Under the pieces are notes generated by a model. The model worked only from the letters and a program-made list of their open reading frames with translations, had not been told where the DNA came from and did no database searches. The translations under genes were made by a program, and so were the position numbers. A stretch of 64,000 bases of DNA from Rhynchonema sp. JSB1_4 (Eukaryota; Nematoda; Chromadorea; Monhysterida; Xyalidae), in assembly GCA_030248065.1 (NCBI GenBank), contig JASAMV010005932.1:26843-90842 (forward strand), in the 5' to 3' direction. Below are positions 47,836 through 59,055 of this stretch, in pieces. Each line of letters starts with the position of its first letter. Position 1 is the first letter of the stretch.

Positions 47836-47925
47836 ATTCCCGGCCCGGCCCGGTCGACCAAGTCCAAAATCGCGGCCCGGCCCGGTACCGTGTACCGGGC
47901 CGGTCCGGGCCGTTTCCGATCTCTG
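47836..47925. repeat. CAGAGATCGG-family terminal array next to the RPC7 promoter
   Basis: GGCCCGGCCCGG arrays ending CCGTTTCCGATCTCTG at 47925, a family right end. Only 134 bp separate it from the RPC7 start codon, so the core promoter must lie in or next to the element. The left end was not paired with confidence. Confidence 0.65.
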
Positions 47926-48059
47926 CAAAGAACTGAAAAAAGCATTTAGCATTTCGATTCGATTCCGGGGAAGCGGAAAATGTGAAGCAAAGCACACACA
48001 AATCGGAAAACTAAATTGACGGATAAATAGGAGGCTCCTTATCTTATCTTACTCCCAAA

Positions 48060-51000
48060 ATGTCTGGCGGACGTCGCGGTGGAGGTGGTGGATCAGGCAT
48101 TCTTCAAATGGCCAGCACTTTGGGCATTCAACGCCACGAGCTGTCGTCCTATGGAAATGCTTCCACGACACAGCAGCCGGTTTCGTGTCAGACGTTTCCT
48201 GTTAGTTTGCTCTGTTTACCATGTGCTTCTTTCAGACTTTTACGTTCACCGGTGTTTATCAGAGGTCAGGCCGGGTCGGGTTGCCTACCGCGGCCCGGCC
48301 CGGTCGAAGAGTCAAACATCGCGGCCCGGCCCGGCCCGGTGGGGTAGTCGGCCCTGATTTAAAAGTGAAAAAGTCCAAAATGGCAAAAAAATGTCATTTT
48401 TTTGCAAAAATTAATCGACACTTCGTAATTGGGGTGGGCGGGGCGAGGCGAATACCTTCCCGTGGTGGCGCCCGAGCAACGACGCTGCCGCTGTGGCTAA
48501 TGGCAGCGCCGGCCAAATTTGCCGAAGGCTTTTCCCGACCAATGGAACCATGCGCAAGCCGGATCCCCGAGTGGCACCACATTGGACTACTGGCCTGCAG
48601 CTGCAAGGACAATGTGAGAAGGGGCTATGGTATACTTGCGGGCCGGAAAAAATTTCTATGGCTATGGTATACTTGCGTTTTCTTTCCGAGGCCCGGAAAA
48701 ATACGTTTTTGCTTTTCCGGAAATTTTTCCAAGTGACAACTTTTGGAAAAACACGGTTTTTTTCAAAAATTTCCGAGAAATTTTCCAAGGTTGCAAAAGG
48801 ATGTTGTCAAAACCAATGTCAAACGATGCTAAACAGTTCTAAATGAGCACTTTCTAATCTCCAAGTGCATTTTTGGCCTGTTTCAGCCCATTTCTCGACA
48901 AAATTTTGTTCAAAATCGGCGTTTTGGACCATGGGTATCCTAAAGTACTGAAAAAATATTTGGAAAGAATTTTTTTTCGTTTTTTTTTCATGTGGAAAAA
49001 TACGCAAGTATAGGCTATGGTCCTCCTGAGCGGCTGGCTACCGCGGAAAAAGATGCGCTACGGACACAAAGATGGACGATCTAACAGATTGCTTTGTGTC
49101 ACAGTGTTCCGCACCGTCCGGTATTGCACCGTTGTACATTGCTGTGGCTCTGCCTGCGTACATTTAGTTTCTGATTGCATGTTGTCTGTGTCTCTCTGTT
49201 CGTGATTTCGTCCACCTTTTCACCCTACCTCTCCTGGTTTTGTATTTATTTTCGTGTCCGTAAACTCTATACCCGGTCTTGTAGTTATGCTTTTTTCACT
49301 TAATCTTCTTATTTATGTATTATTGAGTTGGTGCCGACGCATTAAACTAACACTTCGTAATTGGGACTTGGGGTAGGGTAATATGATGATGAACCATGCG
49401 CGAAGCGCAAAATTTTTTAAAGTTATGTTCGAAATGCGGGTTTTTGGCTTGAATTTCCGACATACACTGCCGGACCGGGCCGGAACCTTCCGCCCGGCCC
49501 GGCCCGGTCGAAAAGTCAAAAATCGCGGCCCGAGTCTTGACTTCTGGTGTTTATACTTTTTAGCCCATGGATATCAAACCATTGCCGATAGCGGATTCTG
49601 CAGAATTGCAATATTTGGCTGACATAAATGACGAATTGATCAGACGGTATCAGGTTAGGACGTTTCGGATATTTTTTTTGTTTTGCCACAGACATGTGTC
49701 GGAATGTTGGGTAGCACGGCACGAAGCATTTGTCGCAGGATAATTATAGTGACTGACTGAAAAAACCGTTTTATTTCTGAAAAAAATCGTTTTTCCGGAG
49801 CCTGGTAATTTTCGAAAATAAATTGCCCAGAAAATTACCTTTGCTATATTTTTCCGAGACAATGTTGTTTTTAGTCTGAAAATGGCGATGAAACCAGTGC
49901 CGTGGCTGGGGGGATTCCCCCCTAAGGGGTAGGTACCTTGCAACCATCCCGGAGCGCCGGAGGGTACCTTGCAACCATCAATTTATGGTTTTCATAAGCA
50001 AAAATGGGTATTTTTCGATCTCAAAAACCCAAAACATCGCGCGCTCCGCGCGCAAACCTCCATATAATGGCTATTTTAGGCAAATTTTCGGTCAAAATGC
50101 AAAAAGTACCTACTTTTCGGCCAATTTTGCAGTATAATGCATGCAAAAACACCCTTTTTTCCGACCCCAAGGGTACTTTGCAACCTTCCAGAGGCTGGGT
50201 AGGTACGTTGCAACCATCTGGATCCATCCCCCAAGGCTGCCTTGCAGTTGCAACCATCTGCCTGCCACTACACTGCATGAAACAATGAAACATTTCTTGA
50301 GGGTTCGAACCTATGTTGCATGATCGTTTTAAAATGGCCTAAAACAGCTGATGGCGACCCTTTCTCGTGCCTGAAATACGCAGGCGGGGATTAACAGCCA
50401 CAAGCAAAGCAAAAATTGCTCAGAAAATGGGTGTTTTTTTGGTTGATGGAAGTCTGATTACCATTGTAATCAGTACACCCTGCAGAGGCTCTGGGGGGAA
50501 GACTGATTATAAATTAAACGAAGCCATAATCAGCCTTCCCACCAAGGCCCAATCTCAGGAAGGCTGATTACGCATGCTGTAGCATGCATATAATCAGCCT
50601 TCCTGGGTTGGGCAGCTGGGGGGAAGACTGATTACGCTGACTGAATTACGCGGAACGGGCGTATGGCCGGTGTGGCGTGAAGCACGAGCTGGTGTTGGGG
50701 TCTGGTCCCAATTGAATGCAGCAGTAAATAGCAGTTGGGGACTAATGTTTCACGTCATTGACTATCTCGAGTTTGTAGTGTCTGTGATGTTTCACTTGGC
50801 TACAGCTTAGGCTTAGGCTCCGTCCAGCCTGAGTCAAATGAAACATCTCAGGCCTGCAAAACAGCGAGGCAATCACTGACGTGATCGTGAAACATTACGC
50901 GCTGTCGTTCCAACTCCAAAACAGTTGCATCCGGACCAGATCACTGGGAACGAACTGTCCCACAACCGATTCGGGTTTATCCGTTTTATTTTTCAATCTG

Positions 51001-53928
51001 TAATCAGTCTTCCCCCCAGCGCAGCTGAGTCGGGTTTATCAGGTTTATCAGCTTTATCCGGGTTATTTATAATCAGTCTTCCCCCCAGCGCAGCTGAGTC
51101 GGGTTTATCAGCTTTATCAGGTTTATCAGCTTTATCCGGGTTATTTGTAATCAGTCTTCCCCCCAGCGCAAGGGAGTCGGGTTTATCAGCTTTATCCGTT
51201 TTATTTATAATCAGTCTTCCCGGCACGGTTTTTTTTACTTTGGAATCCCAGGTGCTGGTAATTTATTTGGAAAAAACGTTTTTTCCGGAAAAAAACTGTT
51301 TTTCCCAACATATAAATTACCGTAATTTTAGTCACGATAAATATAACAATCTAACAGAAGTGAGTAATAAAAAAAATTGTCCTCGCCATTCGTCGAGACT
51401 AGGGCGTTCTAAATTTAGTGTTACTTTCCGTCGACAGCAGCACTGTGGCTGGGGGCCCACCAAACGGTAAAGGCAAACTACACCAACGCGAGCCCGATTT
51501 CGAAGATGGTGTGTATTCAAAACGAATAGAAAGAGAAAATCATCATGCTCCACTTTGTATTCTTCAACGTCTAACATTTCGCAAATCAGCAGCCACGTAT
51601 GAATGTTTCACTATTCTGACAGCTGCGAAATCGAGCTCGTGTTGGCGTAGTTTGCCTATACCTCCTCCTTGCTGGTACGGTATGTGGCTCCCTGCCCACA
51701 GTGTCTCCCCCTCTGGCATGGTATCTCCCCCAGCCCCAATTTTTCCAAATTTCACACCAAAAGCACCGTTTGTACCGAAAGTACAAAGACCAGCGCGCCG
51801 CTCCGCGATTTGTGTACCTTAAAGGGGGCCTTTCGCATTTCAAACCCCCTTCAAACCTCGCATGTGTTTAGACAGCGGTCAAGGTGTCATAAAAGTCAAA
51901 CACGCCGGAGGTCTAACGTTCAGCATGCGGCCAGGAGATGCCCTTCAACAGGAACATCCGGGAACAAAATCAAATGTGGACCAGCCCAATTTCTACCTGC
52001 GCATTCAGGCAACTCGCCTGATGATAAGGGCGGTCAAGGCGCAGAATGTTTCGCACGATTTTTGCCCCTGTCTCACTACAGAATTTCGCTTTTCTTTTTT
52101 TTGAATTGCAAGGAATTGTTCATGCTTGGCTGCTAAATGTTTCAAGGTCTGCTTGTCACGCTGGAACAAATCGTTGAAATTCGAAATAAAAAGAAAAGCG
52201 AAATTCCACAGTTAGTGGTGTTGCACGCTTCATGCGAAACATTCATTCGCCTCATAGGTTTTTTTAGACACTTTTTAGGTGCAATTTGCACCTAAAATTT
52301 CAGAATTGCACCTAAAAACTGGAGGTTAGGTGCAACTTGCACCTAGATTTTTCACACTTTGTTCATAAAACAAAATTCTAGGTGCAAGTTGCACCTAGAA
52401 TTTGACATATTAGGTGCAAGTTGCACCCAGTAAATTTTGAAAAAAAACCGATGATTCGCCTTGACACCTTTTTGATCAAGCAGTTTGCCTGAATGCGCAG
52501 GTATAAATTGGGCTGGTCCGCGGCACACTTTGTTCCCGGATGCTCCTCTTGAAGTGCATCTCCTGGTCGCATGCTGCAGATTGGGTTCTTGGTGCGTGAG
52601 AGTTTAATAACGCCCTGAACAACATCCAGTTGTGTGCAAAGTTTAAGGGCGGTTTGAAATGCGAAAGGCCCCCTTTAACCCCCTCACGAGATTGGTGTGG
52701 AACAGTGTTTCCATGCCCTAACAATCTCTCCCCTCCAAATAGTTTTTTCCAACATCCTGAGTACGGCATAGGACTAGAGATCGGGGTGGGGGTGGGGGAC
52801 CTGCACTGTCACTGAACAAATTTTCCACTGAAATTGTTATATTTTTCGAAATTACGTCCTAAGTACTGGAAAAATATTTGGAAAAAACGTTTTTTTTCGG
52901 AAATTGAACCGTTTTATCCACGAAAAATAAAAAACGGTTGTTTATGACGGTATATCTGGAGGTAACCGTCACACCTACGCTTTTTTGAGCGGTGCCGACA
53001 CCCGTCCCGTCACCCAACATCGCTCTAACCCTGTCACGGTCTCCCCGGTATCTCCCCCGAATTTTGGCCCCAATAAGGTACAGTATCTCCCAAGTAGCGG
53101 CTGTAGTGAATGCTGTGCTCATAAATGCGGTTGTGGTCATCAGTTACAGCATCTTGTCACCCCGAGACATCACGCTCTAATTATACAAGAACACGACATC
53201 TGATCTACGCATGCCACGTTTGCAGTCTACCCACTGATCGATCGCTTTTCAGGAAGCGCCATTCTACATGCCCGATAAACAAACAGCAAAGGACATAAAC
53301 AGATATACGGACAAATATCGCAAGACCGCGCGTGACAAATGGGAACCTGGTTAGAATGTTGAGAACAAAGCAAGCCAGTTAACGGGCAGCTAAAACATTT
53401 TATTTTCTTCAGATTGGACACGCTTGCCAGCTGAACTACGTTGGGATCAACCGTCCAGCTCAAAGTCTGAGCCCGGCACGAAGAAACGTCGAGTTGGCAC
53501 TAATGTGTTGACGAAACTCGAGGTACCAGTTTGGCGCCAACATTGAACTTAGTTGTTCAAAATGAAAAATATTGGCGATTTTGATTTTGCAGCAACTTGA
53601 GAAATGCGAAACGTCTCGATCGCGATCAGCGACTGAGCCGGACAGCAAAGTAGTGGACACAACAGCTGGTGGGGATTCGGACAACGAAGATAATGACGGC
53701 AAGCAGACACTGAACGAACAGGAAATGTCGGATGAGGATTATTTGGAAGAGGTTGGTATCAATACAAATTGTCTGTAATTGTGCAGGTTTGTGAAAATAC
53801 TATTTTTTCTTCTGATATTGATGTTATCATCATTTCAGGACAACGATTACGCGGTTTCGTACTTTGATAACGGTGAAGATTACGACAATGATTCCGGTGA
53901 TAATTTGGATGACGATGCTGTCTTCTGA
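48060..53928 (+). CDS. RNA polymerase III subunit RPC7 (POLR3G/RPC31 family)
   Basis: Subunit of the RPC3-RPC6-RPC7 subcomplex of nuclear RNA polymerase III, needed for promoter-directed initiation at tRNA and 5S genes. Exons: 48060-48200, 49564-49653, 53253-53349, 53413-53522, 53593-53751, 53839-53928; 687 nt, 228 residues, close to the about 223 of vertebrate RPC7. Gly/Arg-rich start (MSGGRRGGGGG). Conserved PMDIKPLP and ELQYLADINDELI match the family's proline-rich motif and following helix. Next come FYMPDKQTAKDINRY, DWTRLPAELRW and a basic KKRR patch. The acidic tail ends DNDYAVSYFDNGEDY, the family's diagnostic C-terminus. Introns 1 and 2 (1.4 and 3.6 kb) are filled with MITEs while introns 3-5 are 63-87 bp. 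Same strand as, and 256 bp upstream of, the next gene. Confidence 0.93.
48271..48350. repeat. GGGCC-rich MITE end in RPC7 intron 1
   Basis: CAGAGGTCAGGCCGGGTCGGG followed by GGCCCGGCCCGGT words, an eroded member of the CAGAG-ended families. A similar array is at 49474-49535. Confidence 0.55.
48631..49012. mobile_element. hAT-like MITE, family P4, 8-bp TSD, in RPC7 intron 1
   Basis: 382 bp, TATACTTGCG to CGCAAGTATA, flanked by GGCTATGG on both sides. A second GGCTATGGTATACTTGCG occurs about 30 bp inside the left end, so the end is duplicated or was hit twice. Confidence 0.87.
49895..50275. mobile_element. hAT-like MITE, CAGTG(C/T)-type ends, in RPC7 intron 2
   Basis: 381 bp, CAGTGCCGTGGCTGG to CTGCCACTACACTG, with GGTACCTTGCAACCATC subterminal words. 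Flanks GATGAAAC and CATGAAAC match at 7 of 8 positions. Confidence 0.82.
50441..51219. repeat. TAATCAGTCTTCCCCCC subterminal-type tandem repeats
   Basis: Two clusters (50441-50640 and 50997-51219) of TAATCAGTCTTCCCCCCAGC in direct and inverse order. The second has four units spaced by GGGTTTATCAGCTTTATC. Probably arms of a hAT-like MITE of about 800 bp in RPC7 intron 2; ends not resolved. Confidence 0.6.
50745..50895. promoter_or_regulatory. Cluster of four ATGTTTCA/TGAAACAT motifs
   Basis: ATGTTTCAC at 50745 and 50787, TGAAACAT at 50839 and 50888: two on each strand, facing each other across a roughly 150-bp imperfect palindrome that includes TTAGGCTTAGGC. The motif is one base from the C. 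elegans 21U-RNA promoter core CTGTTTCA. Promoter function is speculative. Confidence 0.4.
51471..51660. repeat. MITE, family P5, in RPC7 intron 2
   Basis: 190 bp, AGGCAAACTACACCAACGCG to TGTTGGCGTAGTTTGCCTATA; ATGTTTCA at 51603. Confidence 0.87.
51819..52678. repeat. Palindromic MITE, family P10, with internal tandem insertion
   Basis: Second P10 copy, ends TTAAAGGGGGCCTTTCGC and its complement, about 860 bp. The right arm near 52255-52450 is interrupted by short repeats of AGGTGCAAGTTGCACCTA, themselves palindromic. ATGTTTCA at 52137. In RPC7 intron 2. Confidence 0.87.
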
Positions 53929-54184
53929 TCTGTCCGTCTTGTTGTTCCTTTTTAGAATTCCATTTTTTCTTTCCGTGAAAGTGACTTTTGCTCAATAACA
54001 GTTGTCGCCTGTTCGGTATTATTTTCTCTTCTGCACATTTTTGTCAGGGGTGAAAAAATGCAATGCAATTCAACAAATTCGTCGAACGTCGTTTCGTCAT
54101 TTTTAAAATACTGACTTGAGTTTGATTGAGCAAAGGATTTTCACAGCGCAACAAAAAACCAGAAGAAGCGCAACAAACACCATC

Positions 54185-55778
54185 ATGTTCCCATTCTTCC
54201 ATTCTTCGCCGCATTTGTCAGAGACGAGCGATTCATCTTATCACACTGCCTTCGACGAACAACCACCAGCACCATCACAGCCTGCTGTTGTTGCTGATGT
54301 GGATGCACCGAAATCAGGTTTGAAATAACAAAAAAGCTGATTACCAAGCCGTGCTGAAACGCGTAGCATCAAAGTTCTAAATTCCGAAACGAGCTTGAAA
54401 CATCAGGCACGGATGGCGGCGGCGGCGGCAGTCGTTCGTGGGACACCACGTTCGAACGTGGCTCGTTCTCCTTCAGTCAGAACACGAACGATATGGTTGG
54501 TGCGGGTTTAGGTTGGTGTAGAACCCCTATTCATTGTATCGTGAAACATCACACTAGCGGCTTTGATCCTTCTTACGGCCATGATGTTGATCACTAATTG
54601 TCCTCCCACTTTTCCAAGTCTCTTGTGTCGTGTCTACAGGACACGGGCTTCAGAGTCAAGCATGGAGTTTGGTGTTTAGGGGAGGGGGCACCGGGCAAGC
54701 TTTCGGTCCTCGGTTTTAGCACAGCGGAACCATTGAGACCTTAGTTTTTCTAGGATTATGCTTAGGCTGCCGGTCAATGCTTAGGCTCAGGCTAATGAAT
54801 TACACCCCATGATTGAACAACAAGTTTTCTGTCTGTGAAACATCACCCATGATCCGCAGACACCCAGCCTTGACGACGCTCGGTCGTCATCGACCAGTGA
54901 CAGTAGTTCATCGTCGTGCCGTCGCAGCAGCAGCGAACCGACATCGGCGTCGCCGACCGACCCCGACGAACTCAAGCCGTGCTACACCGGTAGATTGAGT
55001 TTTTGTGATGTTTCAATATTCGGGTGTTCAACATAGATTTTGGCCGATATGCACTGTGATGACAATGCAGGTCGCTTGTGTGCAAAATTCGGGATACCTT
55101 TCGCGCGTATGGTTTTGTGATTTCGACCAGCGTAAAAGTTGTTATCCTATGAACTGTGAGCAACTGTTTTACGCTGGTCGGGCACAACCCATTTTGCATT
55201 ATAAAACGAAACCGACCCCCGCCGGCTTTTTTTAGAAAAGTGCATACATACCGGTCTTTATGAACATGTGTATAATATATCGGCAAATGTTTCACGCGCG
55301 CGCAGGCAGCGACAACACGCAAGACACATCGATCGACATTCTCGATTTGACCGATTTGGACGAGGTGGTGATTGGAGAGGAAAACGAGGGAATCGAGGAA
55401 ACGATATTGAAACCGATCAAAACTGACCAGACGCAAAAGTGGACCACGTTGGAGCAACAGAGGAAAAAGGTGCGATAAGCTCTTTCAACTAAGTCCAACC
55501 TCGAAATATACCAAAGAAGGTGCCCCATCGGCGCGTATGCCCCCTCGTCTCTGCAGTGCGCAGTCCGCATTCGCACGGGTGGTCGGGCTCGCATCTTCGG
55601 TCGTCCCGTTCTGCCACGTGTCAAACCATCATATATGATGGACGACCATGTCGGCTGGAAACAGGCGTGGGCAATATGGCAGCTGACACGATTCGAGGAA
55701 AACGCTAAAATGCCGTGGCTGGTCGCTCATCAAGACGCATCACCGAAGGAATTGATCGATATCGATGAATTGGACTGA
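54185..55778 (+). CDS. Unidentified five-exon protein with conserved-looking C-terminus
   Basis: I do not recognise this protein. Exons: 54185-54317, 54407-54495, 54860-54989, 55306-55469, 55557-55778; 738 nt, 245 residues, all junctions in phase (1,0,1,0). Residues 1-115 are Ser/Asp/Pro-rich and probably disordered, with a run of Gly and Ser. The middle is acidic (IDILDLTDLDEVVIG). The last 75 residues look folded and basic (CAVRIRTGGRARIFGRPVLP), then GWKQAWAIWQLTRFEE and an acidic ELIDIDELD end. No signal peptide or membrane helix. The start is the first ATG in the exon-1 frame. It begins 256 bp after the RPC7 stop codon on the same strand, which would fit a nematode-type operon, but I cannot show trans-splicing. 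Introns 1-3 each contain TGAAACAT or ATGTTTCA. AATAAA follows at about 55805. Confidence 0.8.
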
Positions 55779-55804
55779 TTGATTGCGATTAGAATGTGAT
55801 ATGG

Positions 55805-55810
55805 AATAAA
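55805..55810 (+). promoter_or_regulatory. Polyadenylation signal AATAAA
   Basis: AATAAA about 27 bp after the stop codon of the 54185-55778 gene, in an AT-rich 3' flank. The following 580 bp up to 56392, between two convergent genes, show nothing else. Confidence 0.6.
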
Positions 55811-56392
55811 TATGAATTTGAATATTTATCTCGTTTAAAGTTGTTGGGTGCATACTGTGAGATTCAAAATGTCAAACGTATTTTCCTGCGTGTGCGCTCA
55901 ACAACTGATGATGGTTGACAATTAGGACCAAGTCAAGTGAAACAATAAGTTATCGAGATGTTTATACAGCCAGCCAGAGCAAGACCACGATCGTTATTGT
56001 AGTGATATTGTAATACGAATCACCGTGTGAACAATAAAATGGGCGCAATACGTATTGATTATGAATGACAAATGGCGGCAAACAGTGGTCTGAAGACCAT
56101 GGAACTCAACTTCGAAAGTAGGTATCAATACATAAATCTGCGTGTGTATTGGATCGGTATTCGAGGAACAAGAGGAGCGTCACTGTGTGCTCAGAGAGGA
56201 CGATATCAAACTTGGTGACCGGTCCGTTCAAGCCTTAATCACGCGATCTTCCAGACAACTTTTACGCTGGTCAAAATAAGTCGCGTCAGTTAAAAATCTT
56301 AAAGGTTCCTCAACGCCAAGAGTCGCATGCGGCCAAGCCTCTGGTGGAAGGACAGGACCGAGCTTGATATCACATCCAAAGCCTGTCAACTA

Positions 56393-59055
56393 TCACCACA
56401 TGGACAAATTGTATTGCAAGCAGCACTCGCAAAACGTCACCGTGATACAGCACCGGTTCGGCATATTCCGTATGAATCCGACCTTGTTGAGTGCCAGAAA
56501 ATCCATCACGGCGTATTTCAATGTCGTAATGCCGGCCTCGTCAAAATGCTTTGCCTTGCCGACCATTAAGATGAGCGGCGCGTTTCGGTTGGCTGACAAC
56601 AGCAGATCTTGCAGAATGTCGTTCGCTTTCTGAAAATCGTGATCCGGAATCCGTAAATTCCTAATATTTCGGTCCCAGTTAATCATCCAGGCCCCACCTG
56701 ATGTGTAACAGGGCGGCGGCGGTACCCAACAACAACAAGAATAGCGTCGTCCACCGACCTCAATCGACATGTCCAGCAGGCTGACGTAGTTCGGCACCAG
56801 CGCCAATCGATCGTTGTTCGACAACAACGTGGCCGCCTGATCGTTCAGCTGTTTGGCCGCCTTGCGACTGTCGACCGCCATTCGGTCGCACGCGGACACG
56901 GACGCATGGTCGCCGCGCTCGTCAGCCTCCTGCAAATGTGTGCTGTTATGGATGCGGTTGTAAATTCGGTCAGAGATCTCGACCGGGGGACACCTATACA
57001 TACCGTATACCCAGAAATTGGGAGAGAATGAATGTCCTCATCATGGCCCACTATGATATTCACTGATTCATGACTCGCCTATCATGCGACTCATTCCCAC
57101 CATGAACAACATCGTGGATCTGGTACCGACACGACTGTGGCAGGCTAAACAGTTTGACTTGGCCTGCCTAGTTGGTTATGGATGAACCCCAGCGGACGGA
57201 GCAACATCCAAATGATGTCATGGGTCTCACTGCCTTCCATCCCTGGGCAAATGAGAAGCAACAATCGCTGCGAGTACCCATCAGAGTCACCGCGACAATC
57301 GGGTTGCTGGTATGAGTCCCTCGTGGAGCCGAATAAATTCTACGGAATGCCTTCTGTACGTCTAAACGAGCGAGCATTTGCAATCGAGAGGTACGAATAT
57401 GGCCCAATTTGTGAACGTATGCACCTGTACAAACCTTGGCCAGTTCCTTCATGCGTTTGGACTGCTTGTTGTGGAATCGTGCTTGTGCCCGCAGCATGTC
57501 CACCTGCTGTAGCGGACAACGTGTCGCTGTGGATGTGGATTGCGACCTGTGCCGTCGCGCCCTCGGCCGTCTGTTCTTTCTTTCCGGCGAGGGTCGTGAA
57601 ACATCAGGCGCCGGACCGACGAGTTTGCGTTGTTGGCCGAATTCGTTGTGCTGCGGAATCGAGCACCAATTCAAAGCCGATGGTGACTGTTGTTGTGCAA
57701 CAACGAGCTGGATCTGGGACGGTTCGACCAGTTGTTCGGTTCGGTTTCCGATCAATACCGCCGGGTGATTAATCGTCGGTTGGTGTAGCTGTTGGTTAAC
57801 GATTGTGCTGGTCAATGGGCTGGTGATTGATTGGGGCACGGGGATGCCACGTGGCACAAACGCTTCCACATTCGGATTCGGAAAACGTGGCGCGCTGTTT
57901 TCGGAGCCTGCCTGCGTGGATGATGTGGGTGGCCGTTGCTTTGTGTCCGATGGCAAGAAAGGCATTGGGTCTCGACTTGACTTATCTTTGTTCGTATTGA
58001 TAACAGAAAGGGGCTGCACATGAGTAAGCCGTTTTTCGACAGCAACAGACGCTTTTTGGACATCACCAGCTTCCATTTGGTGATCCAAGCCAGAGTCCGA
58101 CGACTGATGGCTCTCCGCCGAAATTTGATCATTTTTACGGTCATCATCGATTATATTGGTCGCACTGCTGGCTTCATAATTAGTCTCGGAGCCGGTGGCG
58201 TCATTGAAAATATTGAAATCAGACGATTCCGAGCCGAATTTTGACGTTGCCGCTTGGTGACGTGAAACGGCGAGAGCGGACAATCGTTTGACAGCTTCGT
58301 CGTGGTCGAGCGCATACCGCCGCTGTTGCTGTCTGTTCGATAATGCGACGGGTGTCTGCAAGGTGGGACGGTGTGCGCACCAATCACGTCTTAGGTACAT
58401 ACATATCTTCTTACATCGGGTGCATATCAAGGATCTTAAAATTCATGCGTTGCGTACACGTACAACAGTGATGACGTGCCGTGCGGGCTTTCAAAAATCG
58501 ACAAACGCAGCTTGAATTTTAGGGCAAAAGTCCAATTTTGGCCCCTAAAAATTTGTAAATTTTCAAAGTCGCTATCAGTCCCCAGTGTGGGCTTATTCGT
58601 GGTTGGGACTGATTTGGCGTTCTCCGGTTACTTTTTCGTCAGGTGGTCAGTGGTGACTTTAGCAGTTTTCAAATCAAAATATACTTCTCAACGTCACGAC
58701 AACCGAACCGAGCCAGACACAACTTCATTGCTTCTAATCAATGTCGGCTACAGCCTCACGTCGTCAAAGGTGTTATTCAGGGCTGCTTGAGTTGACAACC
58801 AGCGTTGACTATTTGCGTTGACGACAAAATAATTAGCCCCAAATGCCCGTGTACCTTATCTCCGATGTCCCCCGCCGCATCCCTGCATTGTCTGAATATC
58901 TGGCTCGACAACCATCTCCAGTCGTCCTCCTCGTCAGACGAGTCGTCAGAGTCCGACGGCCACTCCGAGTCGGACAGATCGGCGTGCGTGCTGGGCGTCG
59001 CGCAGAACTCGCTTTCGCCCGTCGGCGACGGACAACGCGCTTCCGCCATCGACAT
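56393..59055 (-). CDS. DUF1771-Smr domain protein (N4BP2-like)
   Basis: Exons (minus): 59055-58855, 58355-57435, 56929-56759, 56629-56393; 1530 nt, 509 residues. Exon 1 is acidic (SDSDDSSDEEDDW). Exon 2 is a long disordered Gln/Ser/Pro region ending in Arg-rich RRPRARRHRSQS. DUF1771 is rebuilt exactly across the exon 2/3 splice: MLRAQARFHNKQSKRMKELA joins EADERGDHASVSACDRMAV and AKQLNDQAATLL. The Smr domain follows: LLDMSIE joins KANDILQDLL across a 129-nt in-frame intron, then LILMVGKAKHFDEAG and LKYAVMDFL. Smr proteins such as N4BP2 are nucleases or mismatch-repair-linked; here LDLHG is LDMSI and GRGxHS is GKAKHF, so nicking activity may be lost. No P-loop kinase or clear CUE domain is seen. 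Convergent with the 54185-55778 gene. Confidence 0.85.

Noticed and set aside
43962..49535. Gly/Arg/Ala-Pro-rich frames in GGGCC arrays
   Set aside because: Low-complexity subterminal repeats of MITEs, open in most frames; no conserved protein.
50997..51219. Regularly spaced direct repeats resembling a CRISPR array
   Set aside because: Spacers are themselves near-identical, the genome is eukaryotic, and the same words occur inverted at 50441-50640.
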